Part shown: piece after piece, positions 37,000 through 51,524 of the stretch | Layout: each line of letters begins with the position of its first letter | Numbering within the stretch: position 1 is the first letter of the stretch | From: Acanthaster planci | Taxonomy: Eukaryota > Echinodermata > Asteroidea > Valvatida > Acanthasteridae | DNA length: 64,000 nucleotides | Reading direction: 5' to 3' | NCBI RefSeq assembly: GCF_001949145.1 | Contig: NW_019091371.1 | Coordinates: 2,071,469 to 2,135,468 of the forward strand | Made by a program: the position numbers and the translations under genes | The notes under the pieces: generated by a model | Told to the model about the DNA's origin: nothing | Seen by the model: only the letters and a program-made list of their open reading frames with translations | Database searches by the model: none

Positions 37000-39900
37000 A
37001 AAAAATAGAAAAGATAAAATTACTTATTTGTTGGATAAAGCCTAAAAATTTACCCCCTCCTTAATTATAATTTAAAGTTGGAAAGTGCTTTTCCCCCTTT
37101 GTAATTACCCCCTCTCATGGAGAAAAAAACGATTCCCCCTCCGAAAAATGCTAGCGGCGCCCACGTTGCACCCCCTCCCCACACACACATTATTATAGAC
37201 TCATCATGCCCGTCAAGTAAAATAAGCATTGTTTGCTTATTAATTGAAACAAAGTGGAAGGGTTCCCCGTAGAATTAGTGTACTTTGAAAAATTCCCTTA
37301 GAGTCAAAATCATGCGCTGTCTTCAAAGGCTTCCCGCACCGCTGGTATATATCTCTGCTGAAATGATTTCTCCTCCATTTCTTGTAGTCTGCTTTGCCGA
37401 CCCATGCATTCCTAATGCATTTTTGGCCAGCCCCTCTTGCCAAATGCAAAGCACGAGCCATTTGATATTAATGCAACAACAACTGATGGCTTTGTCTCGT
37501 GAGGGGGAAAATTCCTTAAAAGGGAATTATCGTTTAGAAATGATCGGATCTCTTCCGTTATCCCGCGTGTAATGGAACTTCATCATCTCATACATAAACA
37601 ACCACACTGCTACACACGTTTCAGTGTCACCTGCACACGCCAAAGTCATTCAATAAAAGGTATGCAGAGCACTGACGTCACGATTCATGTGGCGATTAAA
37701 CTCCCGGGGGTTGGGGGGTCAGTTACTCGGATAGGTCTTACTGATCCCGGAGGCAAACCTACAGACTACAGGGGACGATTACCCAGAAACTACACTGATC
37801 AAGTTTGCGCCAAAGTTGTCCCGCTTAATCTGCTCGTCCTGGAGGGGCATGGAGGCCGTCCAGTCATAGCAGACTAGGGTCTCATTCCATAAACGTGTTC
37901 TATCAACACGTACGCCAGGACATGTAATAAGCAGGATGCTTGATAAATAACAGAAGAGTAATTATGTTAGCTAGGCAGGCTAAAAGACACGATTTCCAGT
38001 TTGTTGTGGGTAACGTTTTTTGCAATAATTCCTACAATACTTAAAACTATGAAAAAAACCTGTTTTTTAGACTAAAACCATTTTCTCCCATAAAAATTAC
38101 GGAATCCGCTCCAAAGCACACAACGTTGTATATATTTGAAGTGGCGATATGGGGTTGTGCTGTGACGCAACTTGTAGATGATTGCTGAAATAGTCGGTAA
38201 AACTTGTTGGTTGACATTTCACGAATTAACGTGAGGGAGCGGTTCGCGATACCAACTGTGGTAACTGTCGGTCTTGTTAACTCACAGTTGCCCACTTGGT
38301 TGAAATGTAGGCATATACAGGGCAATGATTCATGCACCAACACAAAAACTGCATTATACCTTTCCTATATTACGAAAGTCGACTACAAAACATTTATCCT
38401 ACAACCTAACTGCTCAAAACTGCTTGGTTTTATTCGTGCTCTTTATTATGATTTTGTTTAAAGACAGATAAAAGTGCTTGTTGTCTTTTGAAAGCTACAG
38501 GAGACTGTTGAATTTTTGCAAAATAAAATTAAATTTTTATTACTATGTGTTACTGTGTGTTATTATGTGTTATTACTAGGTTTTCGAAAGTTCCTTTCTT
38601 GGTATAGGAAATAATATTTCTTTGCACGTTGACGGAAACTCTGTTCGAAATCATATCTGGACCAATACACATGCACCCTACTTCTTAGAGTTATCTTAAC
38701 CTATTTTAACGCGGTAATATGGTAACGGTTAACATTTATTTGAAATCTCTTACACGAAGTTCTATTCAGTGAAGAAAACCATACAGTGAAACGCACGTGC
38801 AGGGGTGTTGCCCATGCTCATTCGTGTTTTGTTTATCTCATTAAAAATGTTATGATGAACTGATATGTCGTCTCTACAACTCGGCATTGGCAATCCATTT
38901 ATGTTGATTTTTTTAGTGAGATTTAATTCATGAACTCTCAAAAAGCCACTTCTATACAGTGCAGAGACCCCATAAAAGGCTGAAAGTGTATACTAAGACC
39001 CCAGAAAATCTACAAATGACCTATTATGATTCTACGCTTCACAGTAGCGGGCCTTGACTGCAAACAGGCGTAATATCATTTGCAAATACCGAGGTAGGCT
39101 GCACGTTTCCTAGTCATACGCAGGGCTGGTCTATTTTAGGGGTGACAGAACTCTGCCAAATCACTCGTCGTCGTCACGAGTCAATCCTGCTATGAACCGT
39201 GTGCATATTTGGAAGAGCGAGCAGTTTGCAATTAAAAGAGAGGGATTCGAGTTAAATTTGATTGCTAAATGCACGAGGATGTGCACGTATTATCAGCCGT
39301 CAATCACTATATATCCTTGGTTTTTAAATTTACTGGAATTTATTTTATTAAAGATACATATGCTGATTTCAATGTGATCAATGAAAAATCATTACAATTA
39401 TAACTGACACGGCTTACTCTTACAGGACTACCATAACCGTGTAAATGTTGAAAGGTCAATACCTGCTGCAATAACTTCCACTTGAAGACCGATTTCTTAT
39501 AGTTACTCGACAGTCTTTCAACAATATACACTTATAACACATGTGAGGTTAAATTTTCAAATTATATTTTTAAATTTCCAATATCACGTAATAAACTTCA
39601 TAATAATGGATCCAATGAAACAACAACAAAAGAAATACCTGGTCCATATGATTTTGAATACCTCAGTTTTAGCTTACTAAGACTTCCCCATTCAGAAACT
39701 TTATTACGTAATATTAACCGTCTGGCATAAAGGAACCAGTATTCTTGAAAGACGTATTAATAAAAGTTATTTGCAGAAAAGCGTGATATGCCCCTTAGTA
39801 TAGTTCTCGAATCCTTTCAATGTCATTAAATGGTATTTTGGATGCACTACAAAGAGAAAAACCACAGGTGCGGGGCTCTGGCTTCAACGTGACTCTCATT

Positions 39901-42900
39901 CTACAGATATTTCCCCCAAACGTGGTCCTCCTTAGTGAACGCATTCATCCTTAGATGGCAAGTAACTTTGCAAAATGAATGCTAAAACCGCATTTCTTTT
40001 CTGCTACGCCAGCCTTAATTCAACAAAATATCGATCCATATGGCCTGTATTTATCAAAGCACTCCATTGTTTACATGTATAATTGGCAAATATTAACAAC
40101 ACTCGAAAACACTTGGGGTTTTTTTTGTCAAAGAGCTGGCTCTGTCAGCTGTAGCAACGATGTGCAAGAGGCGTACCCGATCCATCACACCGAAAGTGGT
40201 ATCCATGATTACAGACTACTAATTGATCTTTGGTATTACGGGGTTATTTCTTAACGTTATTTAAGTTTCTCTGCAATCCATGTGTTATTAATGTGGGCCA
40301 TTCTAACATCCGTGGTATCTCAATATCACGAGTGCAGAAAGAAAAGCGTAAGGTGACCAGAAGGCGGTACAAAGTACTTGTCGCTGTGTTTTACAACGTT
40401 TCGCTAGGCCTTTTCTTTAAAAAAAGGCATACTGCGCAAAACATCACGCAAGTCATGTGACCGTGTACATGTACTCTGTTTATGCCTTACACTGTCCACT
40501 CTGTGAACAGAAAACGTACCGATATTGATGAAAGACGAAAAACACTGTTGGATAAAGAAAGCGAAGAAGACGTGTAAAAAAAACAATTCTCTTGATCGTT
40601 TGGTCCCTTTCTAGATAACAAAAAAGTATAATGACACCATCAGCAAAATTTTCGAGTGAAATCATTACATGGCGCCATTGCGTAAAAGCCTTTAACAACA
40701 CACCGTACACCTCTCTGGAACCGTTTCATTTTAATAACTTCCCCTGGGAGAAACATCATCAGTGACAATCCATTTACAGGGCAGCATAACCGGAAGGAAT
40801 ACTGTCTATCAGTGTAGATCGGTACTGCTGCAGTTTTCTCGACCACACGAACTAAGGGGATGACTCCTGTCCTGCGGTGTTTGTGAAACTGGACTAGTCG
40901 CATTACGGCGGGGAGGGGGGGGCGTGCCTTTGGACTGAGCGCTACATAAGCAAATACAAAGTTACAGCACGGAGTCTCCTTCGTACGTGGCTTCTTGAAG
41001 CGTTCCGGAACGCACGTGTGACGCGCAGCACTTATCGGTTTTTGCCATCGGCCCAGGTTACTGGGAGACTCATATTTTCCAGGCTTATTAGGCACGGTGT
41101 GGGGAGGATGCGTGCGATTAGATAAAATATCGCCCCCGAGGTACACGCAGACATTGAGCGGCTTAGCAAACAAAGAAAAATAGGTTTTGTTAACAAAAGT
41201 AAATCTAGCGCCGAAGAAGCATGGAATGTGTACGTAGCAGGAGGCGGTAGCGACTTGGTTAAAAAAAGGGACACTTTTGACGGTCACTCTCTTCCGAATC
41301 CGTACACTTATTCTGCATTATTATATCAAAAGATTGATCCTCAATGTGGCATCCATACAGTGGCCTTCTTTAAACATTCAGTGGACAAGTTTTGTAAACT
41401 TTGGTCCGCCAAGGGATCCCAGCTCAAACCCTAAAACCTGAACTATTGATATAAATTAAAGATGCGCATTCGAAAATTGAAAGAATTAAGTGGTTCATTA
41501 TAATAGCCGTACATGTTCCTACCCTTTGTACTTGCAATATATAGGGTTTTTCACTGATAAGTGTATTGTTCGCCTTCGGAAGCGAGTCTTCTCTCCCCAG
41601 AAAGCAACATTATACCTGAAAATCCCAAAAGGTTTGTATCTACAATTGTTTATTTGTTTTCCTTCACCGACCCACCAGTATCGATGTATACTTATTCTCC
41701 ACTGTTCTTATCGCCCGTTGGTGCACACTCGTGCAAACCGAACTCCTAAAAAGACACAGTCCATTAGCTACCCTGCAGCTCGAAGTCCAATAGATGGATT
41801 CACATTAGCGCCGTCTGCGCATGTCCACATCGAAACCGAGGCTCTCATTGTTGAATTTCTTCGCGCGCGCCCGCGGAGTCGACACAGTACATGTAGTATC
41901 CGGTTCGTAAGTGTTTGCTGCCACTTCAGTTAAACCACGCCCACTACACAAGATAAACGACCATCGCAGGTACGTTAGTTCGCGGTAAATTGCCATTATT
42001 TATTCTTTTGACTTCACGTGTCGAGTCATCCCGAAAGACTCTTCCAAAAAAATTGCAGCCTGAAAAGTCTGAATTTAACATACCTTTATGTATTTTGTGT
42101 CTTGACTCCTTACTTTCAATCGTCTGATCGAATTAAGAATTGAAGCTGACACACACAGCTTCGTTTTCAAACGTGGAAGTGCGCAGATCGACGCTAAAAG
42201 CGTTGTATTGGGATCCCTCTATAGCTGAAGTCTAGATTCTGTCCAGCTCGCTGACGTACATCAATGTCCCATCCTCGCTTTTGGAGATAGCTGTTTTGAT
42301 CGATCACTGCGCGCCGTACAAAGTTCAACTCCGTAAGTTTTGAGCGTTGCTTCACGGGTCGTACATTACAATCATGTATTATGCAGGCTGCAATTTGCGC
42401 CTATCGCCTAGCTTCAAAGTAGTTTTGAATTATCTTTGATAAAATGCAAAATTTAAAAGCTCGCCCTTTTCATCGACATTAACAATGACGTCTCCTCTCG
42501 TTCGGGGGGGGGAGGACATGAAGAATGGGTCATTTGCTTTGGAAACCAATACTATAAACCATAATATTTTTGTGTTTGTAATTGGTCACAAATTCTAGGT
42601 TGGTGACGTGTCATTAAGAATGCTACTCTACCTTTCCATGATAATCTTGTCTGTCGCATCTGAATTACAGGAAGGTCTACTGAGTCTCATAAACGCATGC
42701 ACATGAGTTTACAAATCAACATTTGGCAACTTGTTTATGCTAGAGTACAAGACTGTTCATTCCCAATGTATTATGTCGACAGTAATTATAGCAAATATCT
42801 CACCAGACGAACATCACTTAGTGGTGATTGAAATTGCCTGAATGTGAGCTCAGTTTTTTTCCCAAGACTGAATCACAGGCGAAACATTGCAATTTGTGTC

Positions 42901-43340
42901 ATTCATCGCATCCAACGCGAACTGAATTTCTCGCTTAGCTGTATTTTATTAGATTACTGGACTCTGCACCAATCTTCTGGCCGTAATACATGAAGCCCCA
43001 AAGGGTTCGTGATTCGTAGACGGCTTATGTCGTGAACTTCATTACAAGCAAATTGTAGGCCAATGAATAAACAAGAGATCCCAGACACGGCGGAGCCCCA
43101 GCGCTTTTTGAAATGAACGACTATCTAGGTTCTCGGGTAAACACCTTACGCCAGTTCACAGCCCCCTGCAATTAAAACCCAGTAAAATTATTTAAAATGA
43201 GACCACTTTAAAAACGACCGATTTGTAAAGTAGCAAAAAACCTTGATTAGTCTGGTAGTAACTGAGGACTAACACATAACACCTGTTAATTCTTTTTCCG
43301 TGGAGAGGATTTCAGATAAATGGGCCCACTTGATCGCTCC
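37000..43340. other. No supported gene; holds the longest open frame
   Basis: The minus-strand frame 40640-41287 (215 codons) is the longest in the window. It has no recognisable domain, signal peptide or splice context. At this base composition one frame of this length is unlikely but possible by chance. Confidence 0.4.
38538..38577 (+). repeat. Imperfect TATGTGTTAC-type tandem repeat
   Basis: About four imperfect 9-12-bp units of the form TATTACTATGTGTTACTGTG run in tandem. A simple-sequence expansion. Confidence 0.6.
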
Positions 43341-43349
43341 TGGGGCTAA

Positions 43350-43402
43350 CCCCGCCCAAGCCCTAGTAGGGCCTATAAAAGGCTTATGAGTAGTCTCCTC
43401 AG
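43350..43402 (+). promoter_or_regulatory. TATA core promoter (GC box, TATAAAAGG, initiator)
   Basis: CCCCGCCC (43350-43357) is an Sp1-type GC box. TATAAAAGG (43374-43382) is a consensus TATA box. TCAG at 43399-43402 fits an initiator with the A at 43401, 27 bp after the start of the TATA box, the spacing seen in working promoters. A CACGTG E-box follows at about 43410. The small open frames downstream (43.5-44.05 kb) match nothing I know, so the gene it drives is unidentified; it could begin with a non-coding exon. Confidence 0.4.
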
Positions 43403-44756
43403 CCTCTACACGTGCTCGAACAAATTAAGATTCCGTACACAATTTGCCGACAAACGTCACCGGCTTCTTTTTATCTTTCCAGGCGAATTCCTGCATAATT
43501 AAACCTTCCCACACACTTTCATCTAAGTTCATTGCTGACGCGCGGCACTCGAAAGGTGAAGCCTCGTGTCTTAAACACTGAATGCAATCAAATAGAAAAT
43601 ACCTTGTATCCTTTTGTGCAGAAGCATACACTGTCGGGTTATGTCCGGAAACAGATGGCAACTTTCTCAGAGGGTGGTCTGGGAGGGATGAATTAGTAAA
43701 AGTGTGCCCCGGAAACGCCTGGCTTTTCTGTTTTGTTCATCGCTGGTGTTGTTTTTGCATATGTAGCGCCTGAAACTTGAACCTCAATGGCGCGCTTCTG
43801 GAACCCATGATTACAAAAAAATTTCAAAAAATTTTTGAATTTACATTTTTTTGTCGCTTCATAAGAAAACAAAAAACACCTCCCCAAAAGCCAATTTCAT
43901 TTCCATTAATAAATTCATGGAAACTGAAAACTGCTCAACCTGTAAGGGAAATACTGCTCCAAAAATTGATCTCTCACTTCCGAACAACTACTACTTGTGC
44001 TGTTCTTCATGCCGCATGTGACAGGCTATACATGAAAACGTTTTAACCCATTTCTGGCTAGTTTTCCATTATGTCATCTGACGAAACAAAAAGGTAAAAC
44101 TCTGAAGTTTCTCTCTTCTCCGGTGACTTCGATTGTAATTAATTCTAAGGGCGACCCACTGCAAAAACCCCAATAGGCAGGCCGTGCGAGGGTCCCAGAT
44201 TCTTGTCTCGTGACCTTTCACTTTTATGCTCTTGCAAAGGACTGACAGGGACTCTAGAGTTTTCCTTTAAATGGCACTTAAGAAACCTAACTTCGTCAGC
44301 ACCAATGATACACATACCGCCCTTTAAAAATACATGTCAATATATCAAGGTATGGCTTTTGATACGTCACAACACTGGTAAGATCTGCAGACGTGGTTTT
44401 AAACAAGTGATATGTGCATGGTAAGAGCCACTGGTGAAAACATTTCGTGCAAAATTCGCATTACACTTTATGTTTAAAGGCACAAATATTTTGGAAACGT
44501 CAGAGCTTTCAATTTAGGGTGGGAAACTCGATATATTGCAAATACGCTACTGCAAGCGGGTTTTAAAATGCCTTATAAAATGCATTTGATAGAAGGTATA
44601 CCGACTATAAAGGAAATGTGCCTTTGTATTATCAGCGGCGTAGATCTTATGTCCTTCCGAAGCCCTCCAGAAACAATCAAGAGTGAATCAAGGCAGCCGA
44701 ATGGTCCAACTGGGAGCAAGCCAAAAGCAAATACGCACCAGGAAACTGCGTGGGAA

Positions 44757-44882
44757 TGCCGGTATGTTCAAACAACGCGCCGGTCTAATGTAAGGAATGC
44801 ACGCCCCGCCATGCCAGTCAAACACGCAAAAGAGACGAAGGCCGCCGGGCGCGCGATGCGAACGTCACACAATCATTACATC
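44757..44882. other. CpG-dense patch
   Basis: About 16 CG dinucleotides occur in 125 bp, with GCCGCCGGGCGCGCGATGCG at the centre. The 111-codon plus-strand frame across it matches nothing known. Regulatory island or conserved element are the options; neither is proven. Confidence 0.35.
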
Positions 44883-45366
44883 TCGCCAAGGGGGTTTAAT
44901 TGATTGTTACGGCTGCTGATAGCGCTGGATCGATAGGCTACAGAGGGGAGGCTGGAAACCCGCTGGAATTTCTCTAGGCAATGGATTGGACCTCGAGTCA
45001 AATTTGCTTTGGAAATCTGTCAGGTTTTTAGAGTTTCAAAACTGAATGACAGTGCACCATTTCACCAATATAGATGGTGTGCATGGCTGCCATCTGGCAG
45101 GCCAGTACATTTGTCCTGGGTATGCACAAAGGAAATTTCCCTGTGGAACAAAACAACTGCCCTGCAATATGGCAACCATGCAAAGCCTCTACTGAGGTGA
45201 AATAGAAGCCATTGAAAATTCACGCCCTCTCTCCCTTTGCTTTTCAGATTGTACAATATTATTTCTCTCATTGCTATTCGTTAAACGTGTATAGCATGAA
45301 ACACCGCAGAGCTGATGGCGTCATAGTTTGGATATACATGTATATTACTACTCTCTTCAACATTGG

Positions 45367-45570
45367 AAGGAGGGGGCGGCCAAGTGGATACAGAGTTAAT
45401 TTTTGATGTATTTTCAGAGTCAGGGGTTCGAATCCAACAACTGCCTGTATAACCTTTTGGCATATCGCTTCAACCCTATTTATCTCTTTCCCTGCAGGTT
45501 AATGTTCCGGTAGAGGCCAAGGGAGCTACCCAGCTACGATCTGCATCCTCTCAAGGGGAAATAAAATTAC
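45367..45570 (+). mobile_element. tRNA-derived SINE
   Basis: The head carries an RNA polymerase III A box (CGGCCAAGTGG, 45377-45387) and a perfect B box (GGTTCGAATCC, 45425-45435), spaced as in a tRNA of the Leu/Ser type. The acceptor stem does not pair, so it is not a working tRNA gene. A tRNA-unrelated body follows and ends near an A-rich AAATAAAATTA at about 45560. Limits are approximate. Confidence 0.58.
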
Positions 45571-45579
45571 ATTCTCAGT

Positions 45580-48500
45580 CATTTCCGACCAAGAACTAGG
45601 GATAAAACCGATAAAATGGTCCATAATCACTGAGATCAGCTTCCGTTTAGCGTATTGAACGTATAGTGTTTAAATAACAAAACCATGGAAATCCAAGTGC
45701 ATTACAGACTTAGTAAAGATGGACAGCAATGAAATCTGTGACTTCTACTCGGTGTTTTGTGCCGAGACGCTTTAACAGAAAATGAGAGGTACAGAAAAGT
45801 TATGGACCCTTTGGTTCCGAAATGTCTGTCATAGCGTTTCATGTAATACGTACTGGCGGAGTCAAGAGGGCTAGTATGAAAGTTTCATTTTTAATAACTT
45901 AATTAAATAGCCTACATAATCATACGACCACAAAGACACATCGCATATGTCAGCAGATCAATGGTCACGCAAGCGGCACAGACTGACGTCATTTACACTC
46001 CGCTCGATTTTTTTTTTGCGTCTGCAGTGATGTTACGTGCGCCCAATAGATCCATTGTTTCACGCTCTGAGGTGGGGTTTTAGTTAAATAAATTCACGAA
46101 AACATACTTAATAGCTGGGTTCCCTTTATCAATTTAGGACAAGAATCACTGCCTCAATCGGCGGTTCACGTCACTTGACGCCAAAAAAGGGCACCAATCT
46201 CTCTGCTCCATAATGCGAATTGGGATGATAAATGCACGCATTCGCACCTAACAGTGGACGGATGAGCTTCGAAACAACTCCTGATAGCCCGGCGGAGCCT
46301 TTCACTTTGTTGGTCTAAATCTCACCCCTTACCCGTAGAAAATGATTGTAGACCCTCACTCATGTTCCCAAACTACAAATGGACCCAGACACATACTTGC
46401 ATGCTACAAGGCTTTAGGCCTACGTGCTATCGAATGAACAGCATTTAGAAAAGCCAGAGATTGCCGAATAATGGTGACAATACTGCCTTTCTAACGCACA
46501 GCACTGTAGAATAGAACTGCATGTGCCCATTACAATTCAAAATAAATACGTATAACTATAAATCACGTCTACAATGCAACTTTGCCGAATCTTCAGAGAA
46601 GTATTCGCTCAAATGGTAACAATCGAAATATTTTAGCACAACCAGGAGCACGTGCACTTGATACTGGACACTCTAAAACCTCCCGGGTCAGATCGACCAA
46701 ATATTGGGTCCCACTCGATGTGACCCTTTTCTGAGAAAAAAAAAATGACCCCCTTTCGGGTTGTATTTGATAACCCGGAAAAAGGCTACGAGTGCACCTT
46801 TTCCATCAAGGCAAACGACTCAGTTACAAAATGCTTACCTATAGGACTTTATAATGATGTTAATCCCCGTTATCTGTTTAAGCGCATTTGCTTTTCCAGG
46901 CAAAGATGGCGCGTGGATGTGCATTTTGCTTGTCAGCGAAAAGTACTTAATGGCGCTTCGAAAGGGATAACTCGAAGGAAATATCGCAGTGAAATTCCCT
47001 CTCAAGGCCGAACAAGAGTGGAGTTGCCATAGTGTATTGGTAAAGAGATACTATCAATAGCGTTGCGAACAAATGAAAGTGTAGGGGAAACCGCAGCAAT
47101 CAAACTAATGGAGCGCATGCTGCCGTATCACTGCAAAAAGTGCCTTGACGGTCAGCGATAGGGCCTATACAACCAAGAAGCTATTTGGGAGTGCGTGTTG
47201 AACTCCTGAGAGAGTTTAGCCGTGGTCCAGACAGAACCGTGGCTCCTAGTAATTGGTGACGGTAAGAGTAGTAATACTAGCAATCTATGTCCCAAGGCCA
47301 CTCACCGTAAACAGACTAGAAGATACACTGATACAGCGGCCAGTGTGTAGCCTACCATGTGCACAGACATGCTATCTTGGATTCACTCGTCCAGAGGTCT
47401 CAAAGTTATTCCTGATTTTATCAGGTTCCTTCAATTTCAAACTGTTTTTCAAGGGCGGCAAACAGGACAAAAGTTTTTGCGATAAACATTACATGTAGGA
47501 CTGCACTTCCTGACGCATTTGAGGGACTATCACAACAAACTACACTAAGCACCACAAGTTAGAGCGTTTGACTGGTTCAGAATTTCGATGGATATTAATA
47601 CTCCATGGATACAAATTAAGTGGAAGAGCTTTTCTACACAACAAAAGACAGCAGCAATTTTTGCTGAAGGTTAGACGAAAACAGCCTGCTGAAATATATA
47701 TACGTGCATTAATATTGTTTGCTCAAGACCAGCTACGATAACGTGATGTCCCCATGAACTTTTGAATAATAGCCAGCACTGCAATTAACTCCACCGAGTT
47801 GAAGGATGTATATCTGGAAGCAATTTTGGCAAATGCCCTGTGATGGCTTCAACAGTCCAACATCTTAATTTCCTTCCGTCCTCGTTTTGCTTCAGTGGGT
47901 TGCTATAAGAGCTAGCCTTTTCTGAGAAAACGAGGCATTTGGCAAGCTCCGTAATTTCGTTGATTCATCATTATTTTGCGAGGGCATTTTGGATCAAACT
48001 GTCGGTCCCAACTCAAATCAGGTTACTCCTCGTGGTCAAAACTAGGACAATTAATGGAAGCCTTTGCAATTTATATTCTGGTACAAGCAGGTCCCTCCCC
48101 GGAAAGACAAACCTTCATTACCATTACCATCACGACCCAATTATAAAGCAGTGTCTGAAATTTCACATTCGCTATTTGAAACATGAATTTTGCAAGTCCT
48201 GTCTCCTTCTTCAACCTCCGCTCCCACCAGCACCTCTTCACTTCGCGTCAAGGTCTTCTGATTAATTCAGAAGCTACTCTTTAAAAATGGATAACTCTGG
48301 GAGGAAGACCTCTGTTTGGAAACTGTTTCTAAAAGTCACTGCACTTTGTGGCCACTGACAATGTACTTTTTGGTATCATGGAGGAACACCTGGCAGACGG
48401 GTCCAACTTCGGGAAAAGACGTAACGTATTACAGTAGTTATCATGTGACAGGATTGGCATTTGATACTGTCGGTAACAGTAATTGTGACGCACGAGGTGC

Positions 48501-50640
48501 CGACTTGTTATTCAGGTTTCTCTTTTACTTAACATCTGCACACTAAAACGCGCCTCTGAAGTGGTGGAGGCATTAAACTGATAAGAGAATCATCGGGGAA
48601 ATTATCTTAAAACTTTAACGCTGTAGGTAGTTCCTTAGTTTGACGTTTCAGCAGCTAAATTGTTCTTCCACGTGACATAAAGACAGAAATTGACGATCCA
48701 TACTTTCATTCTTGGATAAAATGAACACTCGAGAAGGAAATGACACATTATCATATCAATAAAAATGACTTCACAAGGAAGTTGTTTGATCACAAATAAT
48801 TGGCTTCTTTATTATAACGATCTTTTTCCTTGTAAAGTAGACGAGGGAAGAGATAAATGTGTTTTATTTTTTTTGGACTTGGATTCCGAGGTTATCCTCG
48901 AAGAGTTGAAACTACCAGCGAGAAAATCGCAAGACAAGTGAAGGCAGACCTCTACAAACTAGCTGGAGAATAAAATATGCAAAGCAAAAATGTAACTTGA
49001 ATTTATCGTTCAACTTGGTATCAGTTTGGTCTAAACGTCCATGCAGAAACCTTTAAAATGAAGTACCGTACGCTTCGAGTGTCGAATTGTCCATAGTTTC
49101 AGCACTTCGGTCATACAGTTGACATTTTCTCTTCTTAGCCAAGCAAAAAAGTGCGAGTGCGTAGAGAAAAAAGGTCCTCGTGTGTTTGTCCGCTGGAAAA
49201 TCACATTAGTGCTACAACATTTCCAACGTTTTAAGTTTTGATCCATTGCTTGAAGCCTCTTTCCTTTGCTAAAACAAGTGCACCTTTAAGTGTATAAAGC
49301 AAAATCATGTTTGGTTCATAGAGTTAGCAATTTGAGCACACTGTGATGCAATTTCAGGCGTTCCAATAGATGGTTTTTCGACGTTTGACGTTTAATGTAA
49401 ATTTTCATGGCTCATAGTATATTGGTGCAAGGAGCTCTACGCAAACTTGTAACGGCGATTCCAAGTCTAGGCGCGAAATTTTTGCTTAATTTCAAGTCAC
49501 TGTCATCAAAGGTTCCTGAACTTCAACCACTTCCATAGAATATGTTGTTTCAAAATATCTAATAAGTTTTGTCTTCGTTTACTCTTATTCCCCGTTTAAC
49601 AACTAGCTTGCTGTTTTCAATGGACGTTTTGTCAAAATTGCATGCATATCTCTAAATCAAGTTTAAAACTCTAGAAATATGTGCTCTTCACTCACTTAAA
49701 ATCATACTTTCAAGGCTGTACTGCATCAAAGACTGCTTATTTCGCCCGTGACGTTACTCACACGAACTGCACCCTTATAAAAAGCAAACTAAAAATATAA
49801 ATAATATAAAAACAATGTGAGGATGTGTTGCGGACAGTGCAGTTTCAAACATGACTGCAATTTTTAGAGAGATTTGTTAGGCTCAAAGGTAAGAGAACAA
49901 GAAATAGAAAAGTACACGGTAACTCCAACGCTGCACATGAGAAACATGCATGATGGTAATGCTTGCGAATTACGCAATACAGAGATATGTGACAGGGCGC
50001 CACTTAAAATGCGATTATTCCAGTCCTGCAAGCAAAACTTCCACTCTCACGCACGAAATGCTGCCAGACATCCGCGAAATCAGCCAGACGCATCCTTGCT
50101 TCCTTTACATGCGTGGAGTTCAACGCTGAAACTGGCTTTGCGTTTAACTAGCAAACTGTCAAAGTATTGCAAAAGGTAAAGATGGTTAGTAATGGGTTTC
50201 TCGTGGATCTTTGCGACTTGTTCAGAATATATCCTAGCCGCAAATCAGGTAGGTCTACCGTATAACGAGCTTCTCGTTAAAAACGGGTGTCCCCTTTATC
50301 GAGGGCAAACAGCTCCGTGTATGAACAGGTGGTAGTTGACCATTCTAGACGCCTTGTGGTCGACATTCAGTTGCATAGATTACAACCATAAATGAAAGCA
50401 GGTGCTTGATTTAACCGGTTTTTTTCTTGGCATTGCAGTAGCAGTCAAGTATTGGCTTATATTTTCTTCTCCACGTCTAATGATGCTTGCCTTCTTCAGA
50501 AGAACCCGATCAGTGTAACTTCTTGTCTATGTACATAGAAATGTACTTAATTTCCATACCAGAAATTGTTTCACGTATTGTGTCTTTCAGATGCATGGTG
50601 GAAAACTCTGTACATTGTACATTTAACCAAAATTTGAAAC
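45580..50640. other. No supported gene
   Basis: Contains the decayed MITE at 46.7 kb and unremarkable AT-rich DNA. Minus-strand donor-like sites (for example at about 46820) lack good acceptors. Confidence 0.45.
46663..46800. mobile_element. Decayed relative of the GGGTCA MITE
   Basis: CACTCTAAAACCTCCCGGGT, GGGTCCCACTCG, GTGACCCTTTTCTG and a later AACCCGG follow the order of the 36.8-kb element. An A-run has expanded inside it. No TA is seen at the left edge; the right edge may be the GAGTG near 46791-46795. Confidence 0.5.
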
Positions 50641-51524
50641 ATTTTGGTTCCAGCCGGCCATAAAGACATTAAGCAGTTAGTGGTAATACTGCCATACGTT
50701 AAGCAAAGTATGTATTACCACTATCGTAGGTTCAATGGGCAAATTCCCAATACGATTGCAACCCATCTTGCTTTGTATAGTGGAATCGACTGTAATTACC
50801 TGTCCAGGTATATTACGGCTGACTACATGCCGGTACGTCAATTACCTGTCCCATTCCCAGGGAAAAAGTCATATCATGCTCAGAAATGTCAATTTAGTTC
50901 CGGCGTGGTTCCGACGGAGGTAGTTATTTTTCATGGACCTCTTGGGAAATATTCCACAAGGAGAATTGACCCTCGGTTTGTAGTCTTTTTATCCGTTCTA
51001 GACGGAGCCCAGGTCCACAACGTCTCACATCCCATCGAGAGAGCTCTCATGATGATAGAAGGCACTGAGAGTGAATTCTGTACCATGAATATTTAACTTG
51101 CTTCTCTCAGATCAGCAGGAAAAGAATAACCTCCGCTCCGCAAATCTTTTATAAATTATGCTACCAAATTTATATACAAAGATCCAAAGATTTCATGCCA
51201 AGTTAGATAAGCCTGACAAACATAATTCAAAAACACTTTAGAGGACCAGAAACTACCAAATCAAACTAGCCCTACACTACGGCAGGCTCCTATCCATTCC
51301 CCTCCCACCTTTGAAGACAAAAATTCTCAGTTTGGAGCTTCAATGCAAATGATCAACGGGATTTAGCAAATTATCTTTAAGATTTTTATTAACTCAGAGC
51401 GAAATATCTCGGCAAGAATCCCTGCACGAATGTCCCCTCACTTTTTTTTTTAACTTAAATATTGATGTTGCTTTTGGAAGGACGTGGAGGGAGCTCATTT
51501 CATTGATATGCTTCATTTTTTCAG

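Noticed and set aside
45377-45435. Functional tRNA gene
   Set aside because: A and B boxes are good, but no acceptor stem or proper anticodon arm can be formed; a SINE head fits better.
50644-51096. 150-codon plus-strand open frame
   Set aside because: It begins at a TTG right after a stop and has no recognised domain. About one frame this long is expected by chance at this base composition. A strong acceptor just before (about 50590) leads into a different frame.
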